Shown here one piece after another: positions 33,724 through 43,876 of a DNA stretch of 64,000 nucleotides. The stretch is taken from the NCBI GenBank assembly GCA_003427395.1, contig BFEA01000284.1:93808-157807 (forward strand). The letters are read 5' to 3'. Numbering within the stretch: the first letter of the stretch is position 1; each line of letters begins with the position of its first letter. The position numbers and the translations under genes were made by a program. Origin of the DNA: Chara braunii (taxonomy: Eukaryota > Streptophyta > Charophyceae > Charales > Characeae). The notes beneath the pieces are model-generated. The model saw nothing but the letters and a program-made list of their open reading frames with translations, was not told where the DNA came from and ran no database searches.

Positions 33724-35136
33724 CTATTTTCCTAAAAAAGGGTGAGTCGATGCAAATCTTAATTCCATCTTTCCTCCCTTAGCAGTCTCCACAACTTTCT
33801 TGAAGGCTTCAATTTGCCCTTCCTCATCCTCGAGTTTACCAAGGTCTTTTATCATTTTCGAAACCTGATTGATTCCCACTGAAATCTCTTCTTTGGCTTC
33901 TCGTTTTCCTTCCTTCTTTAGTTTCCTTTCCCTTTCAGCAGATTCTTCCCTCCTGATCGAATTAGCAGATAATTGATGCGTGAAGTTATTTTTCGTACTG
34001 ACCATAAAGGTCTGCTCTTGAGCAGTCTCGAGATCCTGTAGACTGATCCAAGATGACCCCTCATGACTGAAAAATTGGACTGCCTCCATCCTATGCAAAA
34101 ATGGAGTTCCCAAGATACAGTCATGATCCAGATCCGACACTACAAAACCCAGTAACTCCACAGTCATTGTCCCAACCCTTATAGGCAAATTATCAATAAA
34201 TCCAGCCACGAACAGCTCTCCTGCAGTATTACTCAGTACATTTTGTGCAGGTCTATCAATAGATAAATTACATGCTTCCATCGTTCTTCGTGAAAGGAGT
34301 ATCATCTCTGCCCCAGAATCTACTAGGGCTAGAATCTTCACTTGATTAATGCGAATTGTAAGGTGCCCACAACCCATGGTTGCAAATCTCATCTTGCAAC
34401 CTGGTAGTGATCTATTTACTTGGTTGGGAAAAAATGACTCTAAATAGTTAACTTTCAATTTCTTCTTCTCGATTAACTTCTTCAATTCTTCTCTCAGTTT
34501 GGGCGCTGGCGTCATTGCTTCCTTGAAAGACAGTGTCACTTCCGTTTCTTCCAGCATTTTAGCAATTACATCTGAAATCACAGTCCCATCATCCAAATCA
34601 CTCTTGAGAATAAATTTTATCTTTCTCCCCTGCTCATTCTTTTCTTGTGAACGTTCCGGTTCAGGGTCATCAAGGATGTTAATAAGTGACTCCTCAACCT
34701 TCTTTCTTTTCTTTTCTTCTATCATTTGAGGTGTCATACGAGTTTGATGGTTCCTCACTTCACCAGCCCTGACACCGGGTTCCATGATAAGTTCTGGGGG
34801 TAGATCACCATGGAACGACATCATGTTAGCCAGGAGATGAGTCATTTCATTAGAAGAGGACTCTACTAATTCAGAAGGACTCTGAGAAGTAGGATTCCCT
34901 CCCAGTGGAGACTCACTTGTAGATGCCTCGCTAGACTCACACTCAGTCAATGTTAAGGAATGCAGAGACAACTCAATCGTGGTATAAGGGTCACTTGCTC
35001 TTTGTACCAGTTCATTAGGCAAGTCTCCAATGAGGAAATGAACATTCATATTGGCATTTCTCTTCTTCTTAATCTTCATCTTTTTATCATGTTTAAGAGC
35101 AAGAAGCCTCATACCTCCTAGGTGTCTGGGGTCCAA
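33724..35136 (-). CDS. pol: protease region of the giant element
   Basis: This 470-codon open frame begins downstream of the Gag zinc knuckle in another frame. Its N-terminal half is Ser/Glu/Lys-rich linker (CESSEASTSESPLGG). The retropepsin domain follows with the active site LVDSGAEMILL (DSGA at 34309-34320) and the flap-side and C-terminal blocks GELFVAGFIDNLPIRVG and DCILGTPFLHRMEA. Retropepsin cuts the Gag-Pol precursor and works as a dimer. The C-terminal 130 residues are a Lys/Glu-rich linker to RT. Annotated from about 35136 because the true upstream junction with gag is a frame change. Confidence 0.85.
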   Translation of the reverse strand: MDPRHLGGMRLLALKHDKKMKIKKKRNANMNVHFLIGDLPNELVQRASDPYTTIELSLHSLTLTECESSEASTSESPLGGNPTSQSPSELVESSSNEMTHLLANMMSFHGDLPPELIMEPGVRAGEVRNHQTRMTPQMIEEKKRKKVEESLINILDDPEPERSQEKNEQGRKIKFILKSDLDDGTVISDVIAKMLEETEVTLSFKEAMTPAPKLREELKKLIEKKKLKVNYLESFFPNQVNRSLPGCKMRFATMGCGHLTIRINQVKILALVDSGAEMILLSRRTMEACNLSIDRPAQNVLSNTAGELFVAGFIDNLPIRVGTMTVELLGFVVSDLDHDCILGTPFLHRMEAVQFFSHEGSSWISLQDLETAQEQTFMVSTKNNFTHQLSANSIRREESAERERKLKKEGKREAKEEISVGINQVSKMIKDLGKLEDEEGQIEAFKKVVETAKGGKMELRFASTHPFLGK

Positions 35137-35139
35137 CTT

Positions 35140-36184
35140 ATTTCATGAACTAACCCATCGCATCTTTCTTTGCCACTCCACTTCTTACATCCTCCTCAAG
35201 AGGCTTGCAATAAGTGGTAGTATGACCCCCTTCGCCACAATAGTAGCAAGTAAAACTCCTCTTAGGACGCTCATCATATTTTCATTTCTCCCTGTTTCCT
35301 CCATCACCATTCTTCCCATTCCTTTTGGGCCTGGATGAATCCCCCTTCTTACCATAATTTTCGTTGTCATCATTATCGTCATCATCTTCCTCACTTTCAG
35401 CCTTTTTATTTCCCCTGTCATCCACGGCATGCGTTGCAAGCCTTGCAGGCATAAAGTTAGCCATCACTTTTTGAAGAATATTTTCAGCAGTCAGATTGCT
35501 CCCTCTATTCATTTCATTCTCAGTCTCCCAGTCCTTAGCCAAAGTGCTAATCTGATCCAATGACCATTTCTTATGAGAGACAATAGGTAGAGTTCTTATG
35601 ATTACTACCATTTCATCCCATCTGAGAGGAGAGTGTTGAGCCTGATTAAGAACCGCCTGCCTTTCAGTGTCAGTAAAATTTGTCAAAAATATATGGCATC
35701 TCTGAGCTTCATCAAAATATGGAATTCTTCTTGCTGTTCGGATGAAGGTCTGAAGAAAAACATTGAAAGTGTCATATTTAGCTCTTCTGATATTGAGTAA
35801 ATCCTTAGTTGTGGTTGAAAATGAATCTTTCTCGAATTCCTTTCTCAGTCTTTCCTTGACCTCTTCCCAGGTAGTTGCACCTTCCATTAGCTCCTGGACT
35901 GCCAGTCTTGATTCAGTATCACAATAAGATAGAAGGTGCTTAAGCCGTTGCTTGTCTGTTCAGCCATAACTGAGTCCAAATAATTCATATTCGTCCAAGA
36001 AGTCATTAACCTGTGGCCCTCTGCAACATGGTATTCTCTCATTTGGTCGTTTTGCTCTTGCAATGCCTGACCCTCCTTTTATAGTATCAACTCTTTCAAC
36101 CAACTCCCGTATAACTACAACCAAAGCCTCTTCATTGGTCCCTGCTGATATACTCGGCCTTCCTCGTCCTGCCATCTTGACCAT
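35140..36184 (-). pseudogene. gag: Gag of the giant element
   Basis: Starting at MVKMAGRGRPSI (36184), one frame reads through to about 35140 with in-frame stops (TGA near 35960, TGA near 35282, then TAG and TAA near 35150). It holds a capsid-type domain (ATTWEEVKERLRKEFEKDSF, IRRAKYDTFNVFLQTFIRTA, HIFLTNFTDTERQAVLNQ), an acidic Asp-rich stretch, and the CCHC zinc knuckle CYYCGEGGHTTTYC (35207-35248). Gag packages the RNA. At least two of the stops could derive from Trp, Arg or Gln codons by C-to-T or G-to-A changes. Confidence 0.85.
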
Positions 36185-36510
36185 AGATTTTCCCAGATAT
36201 AATCCCCTCTCTTTATGTCACTCTTGTCCTTTTCTTCTTTGCCCTTCAATCTCTTACTCTCCTCGCAAGGGATACAGGCTCGTTTCTCTCTTCTCTTGTC
36301 TGTTCTACCCCTTGAGAGTTTTCTACATATAGAGTATAAGCAATAATGGATTGGGTAGTGATCAGGCAGTGCAATCCTTCTCAGCCTTCCAATGTAATCT
36401 TCAATCAATTCTCTTTCATCATCCCTACTCAATCTTATATTATACCCTTTTATAGTACCTTGAATCATAAAATATCGAGTCAGGTCTATAATCTCATAAT
36501 CAAATTGCAT
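36115..36510 (-). CDS. leader ORF with diverged module B, copy 3
   Basis: This 131-codon frame overlaps the start of gag in another frame. The N-terminal part (FMIQGTIKGYNIRLSRDDER, then LIEDYIGRLRRIALPDHYPI) matches the module B layout of the preceding frame (VEGTLRISDR, FLDRMRGYALRIITDQ). The C-terminal half is Lys/Arg/Glu-rich and covers the gag start, so only the first 75 residues are interesting. Homology is by pattern and weaker than between the first two B copies. Confidence 0.45.
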   Translation of the reverse strand: MQFDYEIIDLTRYFMIQGTIKGYNIRLSRDDERELIEDYIGRLRRIALPDHYPIHYCLYSICRKLSRGRTDKRREKRACIPCEESKRLKGKEEKDKSDIKRGDYIWENLWSRWQDEEGRVYQQGPMKRLWL

Positions 36511-36513
36511 CGT

Positions 36514-36806
36514 TTACGGCCCACTATTGATCCTTCTTGCAAGAGAGACCCGTTCATGAAAAGTGTGATATGATACTCTCTCAGTAGTTCTCACTTTCAC
36601 CACCTTTAACAGATAGCTTATCTCAGTCTGGTCAGTGATAATTCTCAAGGCATAACCTCTCATGCGATCTAAGAAAGGCTGCAAAAACTCAAGCTCATCT
36701 AGGTAGAAAGATTCCTGTCAGAGATCCGAAGAGTCCCTTCTACCTTGATCATTCTACCTTCTAACACAACTCCTAGTGTCAGCTGTTCAGCCAAGCTGGA
36801 CATTGC
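36514..36806 (-). pseudogene. leader module B, copy 2
   Basis: From ATG 36804-36806 (MSSLAEQLTLGVVLEGRMIK) the frame reads VEGTLRISDR, meets TAG after 34 codons, and continues in another frame (FYLDELEFLQPFLDRMRG, YALRIITDQTEISYL) to TAA 36514-36516. The second part aligns with the LTR module at 21385-21804: YALxxxxDQTxIxY is shared. A one-base indel near 36715 explains the break. Unknown function. Confidence 0.55.
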
Positions 36807-37320
36807 TTAAACATCATAAGCAATATCTGAAAGGTAGATCTCAGGTTGGACATAATCAGGGATCTCGAATCTGTGTTCAAAGGTACTCAAAAATAGAAAT
36901 TTTATCATCACAGTGAAGTTTTTTTCTCTTGCTCTACCAATCTCAGCAATAGTTTCCAATAGAGGCATCCAATCTCTCCTTCCTTCAAATCCCTTAGCAA
37001 TCGAGAACTCAGGGAACCTCTCGAATTGTCTTACTTCTTTCCCCCATGTTACTTTTCTCTTTAACTTTTCAAGCCACTCTTTGGTTTTTATGAGACTAAT
37101 ATAAGCACATGTCTGAAACTTCAAGTAGTCATCTTCCTTTTCTAGGCCTGCTGGTACATAAATTCGTACGTCCAGGCTGCCAATACTCAGGAATTTGACC
37201 ACTGGGATGTGAAATATATGGGCCCTCTCTCACAAGTCTCATACCTCAGGATCACAAAAGGATTATCACACCCTATCACCTCATAGAGTTTACCCCTCAC
37301 AGTAGTTATCCTGGCTACTA
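36807..37320 (-). pseudogene. leader module A, copy 4 (third in the leader)
   Basis: Two frames make up the module. The first (VARITTVRGKLYEVIGCDN, VILRYETCERG) is cut near 37200. The second begins there with FLSIGSLDVRIYVPAG and continues through CAYISLIKTKEWLEKLKR, FPEFSIAKGF and RRDWMPLLETI to TAA at 36807. Matching positions to the other A copies are the DVRxYVP block and the W-x-x-(L/M)-(L/I) block after a Pro-containing stretch. It is followed immediately by module B. Confidence 0.55.
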
Positions 37321-37814
37321 AGAGTATTCTTCTTGGACTCTCTTCACTTTCCATGCAAACTTTATCATGGCATACCAATTGTCTTTAGGTAGATTAATAT
37401 CAGGTAAAGGAGGGGCTGGGAGTCCATTAAAACAGTAAATCGAGTAGATCCAGTGAAGCATTTGTTCTCTCTCTCAAGCCTCTCTTTCTCTTTCAGTACT
37501 ATCTCTTCAGCAAATCCCCAGCATCTCCCATACACTGCATCAACACTTCTTTCTTTTGGAACACAGATTCTCACATCATACACATCCAGATCTGTGAAAT
37601 CAAATGTCAATACATATAATCGTTCCTGCTCCCATCCGCTCTCGACCATCTCATACCTGACAACTTCATATGAAAATGCTTCTCTCTTGCTTAGAGTATT
37701 CAACAACCTTAGGAGATATTCGACCTTCTCTTGACTTGGACCCGAACCTCTGCCAAAATCTGACCTTATTTGTTTGATTACTTCTGCTGAAATCTCTTCA
37801 GCTCTCATGACCAC
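37318..37814 (-). pseudogene. leader module A, copy 3 (second in the leader)
   Basis: It starts near ATG 37805 with VEYLLRLLNTLSKREAFSYE and VLTFDFTDLDVYDVRICVPK, and continues with a charged helix-like segment (VLKEKERLEREN). A shift near 37430 moves the frame into GLPAPPLPDINLPKDNWYAM, ending EEYS-stop at 37318. The Pro-rich DNW block matches PIPPIPDSYCDGTNWLSII of the next upstream copy. The end of the first copy overlaps its start by about 17 bases. Confidence 0.6.
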
Positions 37815-38240
37815 CGTTTCTTTTTTCCCTTGTCAATACCATGTTGATTATTGACAGCCAGTTAGTCCCATCACAATAGCTGTCAGGTATAGGAGGAATT
37901 GGAGCAGTCTTGTATGTTACTGGCATTATACCCCATTCCACTTTCCTCCTTTTCTTGATCAGGTCTGTCTTTCCGTCATAGATAAATTGGATCACGATCT
38001 CCCATAACCAATTAAAGTTCTCACCATCATTGCTGCCTCCTTCCTTGACATATGGGCGGATATCATAGATATCTCCCTCCAAGAAGTGAGTCGGCACTAC
38101 ACAGATGGTTGAGCCACGAGAGTGATAGCCCTAACAAGCGTCATATCTGTAAGGAAATATTCCTCTTGTAGTAAATTTAGGCAATTCTTTCAGAACACCG
38201 TCGACCAGCATTTGTCTCAATCCATCTCACTCTCTTCCTT
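37798..38240 (-). pseudogene. leader module A, copy 2 (first in the leader)
   Basis: The module reads ELPKFTTRGIFPYRYDAC, an in-frame TAG near 38135, then HSRGSTICVVPTHFLEGDIY and DIRPYVKEGG, a charged middle, and TAPIPPIPDSYCDGTNWLSI to the stop at 37798. Its counterpart in the LTR has FRYQYVNATGF, FVVQTSFADGTIHNLRPYLK and PSLLTDGMSWLDMI at the same spacing. It is the first coding module downstream of the primer-binding site (about 290 bases). Confidence 0.6.
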
Positions 38241-38525
38241 TCAATTCCCTTCAGCGTGTTGGACGATAATTGGGCATACCTGGTGTCGAACTCGATTCTC
38301 TCCAGTCAATAATATCAATCTCCTTTTTCCGATGCAGTGTGGTACCTCACACAAGGAAGAAATAAATCACAGTTACCAGTCGTGATTCTCAAGAGAATCG
38401 GGACTCAAATGAGAATAATAAAATTAACATGAAGCTCACAGAAATGTCAACAGTTCTCACGTCCTAATCAAAACTCAAAGATGATGATGACCCATGCTCG
38501 TTCCGGACACGAAAATCTTTTCACG
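38241..38525 (-). other. untranslated leader after the primer site
   Basis: About 285 bases with no convincing frame between the primer-binding site and the first module A. Likely RNA leader (dimerisation/packaging), by position only. Confidence 0.4.
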
Positions 38526-38543
38526 TCCCCGGCAACGGCGCCA
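38526..38543 (-). promoter_or_regulatory. primer-binding site for tRNA-Asp
   Basis: The plus strand reads TCCCCGGCAACGGCGCCA, identical over 18 bases to the 3' end of plant tRNA-Asp(GTC) including CCA, as I recall that tRNA. On the minus strand it is therefore TGGCGCCGTTGCCGGGGA, four bases (AAAA) after the LTR end. It fixes the element's orientation and the 5' LTR edge. Confidence 0.9.
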
Positions 38544-39020
38544 TTTTTGTCGCACTTTTTTCCTGTCGGACAGCTTCAGGCGACCGGAAAACCAACAGAC
38601 TGTCACGCAGGATTTTGTATGTGATTGCAATAAATAAATAGATTAAATAATGCAAATCCCTTCCTGTTGTGTGCCTCCGGCTTCAAGCGAGACCCTTCAA
38701 TTACAGTCTTCACCGGACCCCGGTCTTAGGAATCTTTTATTTTGATTCGGAACAGCGGAACATCATGCAAGTAAATAATCATAAAAATTATGAGGTGCTA
38801 TGCATGCATCAAATATGTCAATCTGATTTTGAGAACTGTGACAGAATTATCCACAAATGCAATCATCAAAACAAGAACAATACAAGAGACAAGACAGACT
38901 GACCCGAGCAAAGGCAAGATCAAGTGTATGAAGGATGAATGAGAACTCATAATAATCTCAGAAAGTACACATAGACAAGCATNGTCANCANCTCTCAAGA
39001 GTCCTCACTCATCCCTCTGN

Positions 39021-39695
39021 TCAGTCTCTCTCANTCTCTCTTTTCACTGTTCGTCTCNGGTGCCGTGACCCACGCCCACGTACAATCTGAGATTGAGGCC
39101 TCGTGACAAAGAGCCACCTGAAGCCTGCAAGCTCTGAGCATGACCATCCGAGGTACATGACACGGAAGTTGACCATAGAGCAGAACTCCTCCCACAATGT
39201 AGGCAGTCCATCCACTGAAAAGACCCCTCGTTTGAGGTAGGGGTACTCGGTAGGCTCAGTCAGTGCCTCAATGTCGATTACTGCTGGAGAGATATACCTT
39301 TTTGCCAAGCTGATCATGTCAAGCCAACTCATGCCATCTGTGAGGAGAGAAGGAACAAGAGGCTTGGGATAGTCGGTATAAAGCTTTGGCCCAAAGCTGC
39401 AGCTCAACGTAGCACCACTCTCATCGAGCTCCCTCTCTCTCTGCTCGAGGTATTTGGTGGCAGAGATCCAGACTGAATCAAAATGCTCATGAGCCTCCTT
39501 GCCCTTCTTCAGGTAAGGCCTCAGATTGTGGATGGTACCATCAGCGAAACTGGTCTGGACAACGAAGATTGACAGATNTCCTCGTCTAAAACCAGTAGCA
39601 TTGACATACTGATAGCGAAAAGCCTCCTCGCATGAGATCTGATTGAGATTAGTCAGCACTGTCTNGNTGACTNGAACAGATTGCACTGTACTCAT
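39021..39695 (-). CDS. LTR-encoded module A protein, 5' LTR copy
   Basis: This is the duplicate of the frame at 20061-20735, identical in residues including those with Ns. Being in the 5' LTR, it lies upstream of the primer site; whether it is in the transcribed R-U5 part or in U3 is unknown. Along the element this gives the order B (40345-40764), A (this frame), primer site, then three A and two B copies. Confidence 0.65.
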   Translation of the reverse strand: MSTVQSVXVXXTVLTNLNQISCEEAFRYQYVNATGFRRGXLSIFVVQTSFADGTIHNLRPYLKKGKEAHEHFDSVWISATKYLEQRERELDESGATLSCSFGPKLYTDYPKPLVPSLLTDGMSWLDMISLAKRYISPAVIDIEALTEPTEYPYLKRGVFSVDGLPTLWEEFCSMVNFRVMYLGWSCSELAGFRWLFVTRPQSQIVRGRGSRHXRRTVKREXERD

Positions 39696-40344
39696 GACAA
39701 GGAAGTCTGATCCCTACTGATAAAATTTTGACTTGATTGTTGATTTAATTTGCTAAACTAAATGCTGAAATGCCTGCTGAACGGTTGATATGGTTTCTAA
39801 TCCGATTGTTAATCTGATAGCTAATCTGACAGTTAACCGAATGATCACGAAGTACCGATTGAATGATTGCTGAGATGTAGACTGATTGATTGCTGAGATG
39901 AAAACTGAATTATTGTTGAGATGTAGACTGAATAATTGCTGAGATGAAAACTGAATGATTGTTGAGATGTAGACTGAATGATTGCTGAGATGAAAACTGA
40001 AGGCACGCTGTTCTGGGAACTGATTCTGATACTGATTCTGAAAACAGGTTACGAAAACGGATTCCGAAAAATGATTCCGAAAAATAATCAGGGGATCAGG
40101 GGCTGATTGACTTACAACCAGGAACTGAATGAATGCCGACCGAGAGCAGAATATCACTTGTCTGATTGTCAATTAAAAAAAAAAACGGTCGAGTGCCACT
40201 TCAAAACCAACTGATGCAGTTATCCTGCATATTTTGTTGATATACTGTGTACCCCGCTATGATCTGTTTCTAGGACTGTTTTGTTTTATCCATTCTGTCT
40301 CTGTCTGATGCGAACTTATTCTCAGGATTAAAAACTAAACCCTA

Positions 40345-40764
40345 TTACTGGTTTCTAGCAGCCACCCTCCTTGCTTCCTCAATGGATACCACAGATGAGA
40401 GGGTGCTATGTAATCTCCCGTCTGATCCATAGATGTAACAAGTGTACTCAATGAGTGTTTGGTCCTTTACCAGTGATAGTGCATACTCCGTCATGGAAGG
40501 TCTTTGACGATAAAAATCTTGTGCTACTTTCTCTTCCCAGCCTTCAATTCTGTCCCAGAATAGAGTGCACGTCACCCTCTGCATGTTCTCGCTCCCCATC
40601 TCTCTAAGGAAAACTACAGCATTGCGAGTGACGCAATTCTACTTCCCTAAACTCAGCTCTGTTTTGCAACCTCTAGTGATTCCCCTACTTATCCAGTTAT
40701 TCCAGCTAATAGGGTGGGGCACACTGTCAAAACGAGTCAGATTCAACCCCCTAATACCGCTCAT
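40345..40764 (-). pseudogene. LTR-encoded module B protein, 5' LTR copy
   Basis: Duplicate of 21385-21804, with the same internal TAG. Same alignment to the leader module B at 36514-36806. The shared TAG shows the stop was in the LTR before it was copied, or is a consequence of a merged assembly. Confidence 0.6.
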
Positions 40765-43700
40765 TTCATAGCTCAAACTGCGTGCTCACCCCCCTTGCTC
40801 GCTGGTTCTCCGACCAGATAAGCTTATCTGTGACACCCAATTGCTGCTGACCGTCCGATTTCAGAACGACAAGGGCGAGGACTATTCTTGATACTGATAG
40901 GTCACACGTGCACTAGAAGTAATGAGTCGTGTCTCATTTGCTCTTACCTGACCATTGCACGAAGGTTATTATGAGAATCTACATGCCAATAACTTGTTCT
41001 TGCGACGAACGACGTCAATGGTTTACTTCAGTTTCCTTAATACGAAAACCCCCAAGATTTATCGTTTTGAGTATAACTTACTCCAACGGAGTAGAGCCTC
41101 ANAGCAAAAGGGGATCTTTCCTCAGTGAAGCATATCTGCTCCTGAGGTCATATATCTCTGAGCAGGGCACGCAGGCACCTGTCACAATGGCTCTGAGTAC
41201 GAGAGATGAGGTCTGTATATGTCGTCCAAAGCACAAATAGGCTATCCAGAGTTTCACGAGTAGAACANTAAGCTCCCATGAACACGACCAAAAAGCTTCC
41301 ACGTTTAATACAAGATCTTCAAGCTTAGGCTCTTGCTACTGGANGAAGAGGTTCTCGGCGAGGAATGTCTGTATTGAGTCATATGGCTCTAGACTTGACA
41401 TTCAAAATCGACATAAATACTTCGATTACAGGCGCTTTCCTGTTCGTACGTTGTTCGATTCATGTCGGAGAGTTACTTCTCATATTTGTCCGTTCAGATA
41501 TTCCGTGATGTCTTGTCCATACTAGACCACAGTAATAAGAGTTTTCCAGTCCCTAAACCATCCAGTTCGCCCGCAACTGTTTTTCCCAGGAGATATGCTC
41601 CGTGCCCCCTTTTACATTTTTGGGGCTATCTGGAACAGTGGCCATCAAGATAAACCCCTTTTATTGTTATTGCTGGTAAATACACCTTCGGAGACGAAAT
41701 CAAGAGCTGCATTTATTTAAATATATACATATATATATACATGCATTTGTAGACACACATATATATATATATATACATATAGCTCAAAGTCCCTCTACTT
41801 CGCCATTAAGTCGGGCCCAGAGGTAGAAGTCCAATTCCCACTTTCTCTGTGGGCTTTCTCAGTCAAAACTTTATCAGACGCCCGGTGCAGCCAAAACTCA
41901 TTCACGCCTATGGCCTATCTGTTCGCCAACTGATAGTCGAATAGCTCAGTTAAAGTCAAGCATTCTTAGGTCTCCCCTCCGCTAATCCCCGTCTAGCATG
42001 AGTTTGACCAGGAGATAANCAATTTTCCTTAGGACTATCTTTTTCTTGCTNATCGCTCATTATAGAAGGGAAATAAAGTACCCAAAGAAAATTACCACGG
42101 CAAGCTTTCAACTCATCTCACACCGTTGAGAANAGCTGTATTGCANCTTTTCTTTGCATGGAAAATATCAGAACAAGCTCCCAAACCAGGGCTTCCGTCA
42201 GGGAAAAGAGGGGTACTCTATAAAACGCNAAATACGGAAGACCCAAACAAAGGCAGTACCGATTCCATCCGATTTTTCAGCGTTTCATGTTTCTCAATAT
42301 TACCAGCTATAATTCACCATTTTCTTCCTAGCTTTCCATTCAACCCACTAACAAACNGCTTNAATTTACACGACAAGCAGTAGTAAAAGGTTCGCTAAAA
42401 CTCTGGTCAGGGGCCCAACCGTGAATTCCAATTAGCAGCTCACTCATACCGTAGTAACCAGTAATACTTAGCTGTCATCCGAACCTATTTCTCGCCACTT
42501 CNCTGCCAGCTCTCTCAACAACAGTGAGGGCTGGTTCAAGGCACATAAGGCTCAAACTTGCGTCCGTAGTCGGTCGCGCGTTAGCCCTCTTGGCCCAAAG
42601 ACTCTGATAGAGCAGNAATTAATGAGGATAGCGATGGAAAAACAACCGTCGAAATCAAGAATACTTCAATCCAGGTACCAATCAGCAACTCCCGAAGCAA
42701 TTTAACCAATGATCTCAGGTAGACGCTCTCTTAGTGACTAAACCAATCAACATGCTAAACTTCTAACACAGACGGTCTTGATAGGACTGGGTGCTTGCTC
42801 CGAAGACCTTCATAAACTCTCTTACTCATAACAAACAACGATGGCTACCATGCACAGTCTTATGACTTCGNAGGATCCGAAGAAGATCATGTTTGACAAT
42901 CTTATTTCAAATCCATGGTCTACAGGCCTCTCCGGTATTCCCTGCTAATAATGCTCCATCCCAATACCAGTTAAACCTTCCCCCCTCAAAACAGCACATC
43001 GAACCCATACAGAAGCCTTCTCTCCACAATGACTACTCAGGTCGCTCGCTTGTAACTACCGCGTTGTAGCCANACAACACTCCTAAGAACANTAATCATC
43101 ACTGAAGNCATTCACAGAGGAAAGTTCGGGCTTTCCACCCCAGGCGCAACCCAACTTCTAGATGTCATAACCCACCTTGGAAGCATGGGGGTTCGTCTGG
43201 ATAACAAGGTCGGTTGCCTGGAAAAGGTTGAAAAGGCGCGTATTGCAGCACTCAAGCTTCCCTGAGCGAGTCGTCAATTAGCTACCNTCATGTCGTCAAC
43301 TAGTCTTCTTCTCCAACGCAATTAGCCACGCGCGCTTAGTCCCCTCATGTCTCTCTCTTCCCCGACAGTCATCCGTAACCGTCTCACTTTCTCTTTTCTT
43401 TCTGGGTCTACCCTGCGTAAAGTTACACACACGTGTCGTCGCCTGCCTCTCTTTTCCCGAGTCCAACACATAAAGACTCCCGCATTTCGCCTGCTCACTA
43501 GACCAGTATTGGCGTCTGCCCAGACGTCGCNNTGCATTGGCGATCTCCTCTCTTGTCACTAGCCATCCTCTTCTTTGAGACTCTCCCGCGCGTGCTGACC
43601 TGTGTGGCACTTCTCCCCGTTCCACTCGTCATAACCTTTGAGCGACTCTCCTTCACTCACACACATCGCTTGTCACAGTCACCCTTCTGGCTAGTCTCTC

Positions 43701-43876
43701 CACTCCGGGCCTTCTTCTCTCCCCAGNCACGCNNCCNGCTCATATGCGTCAAGGAAGAAGAGTAAATATCAGATGTTGAGCATGCTCANGTAATCTGTCC
43801 GCGACATGATCGAATAGCTGGCCAACCATTTTTGGGGCACATCAGAGCTCCTTGGAAGCTCTCTACGNCGATCCCC

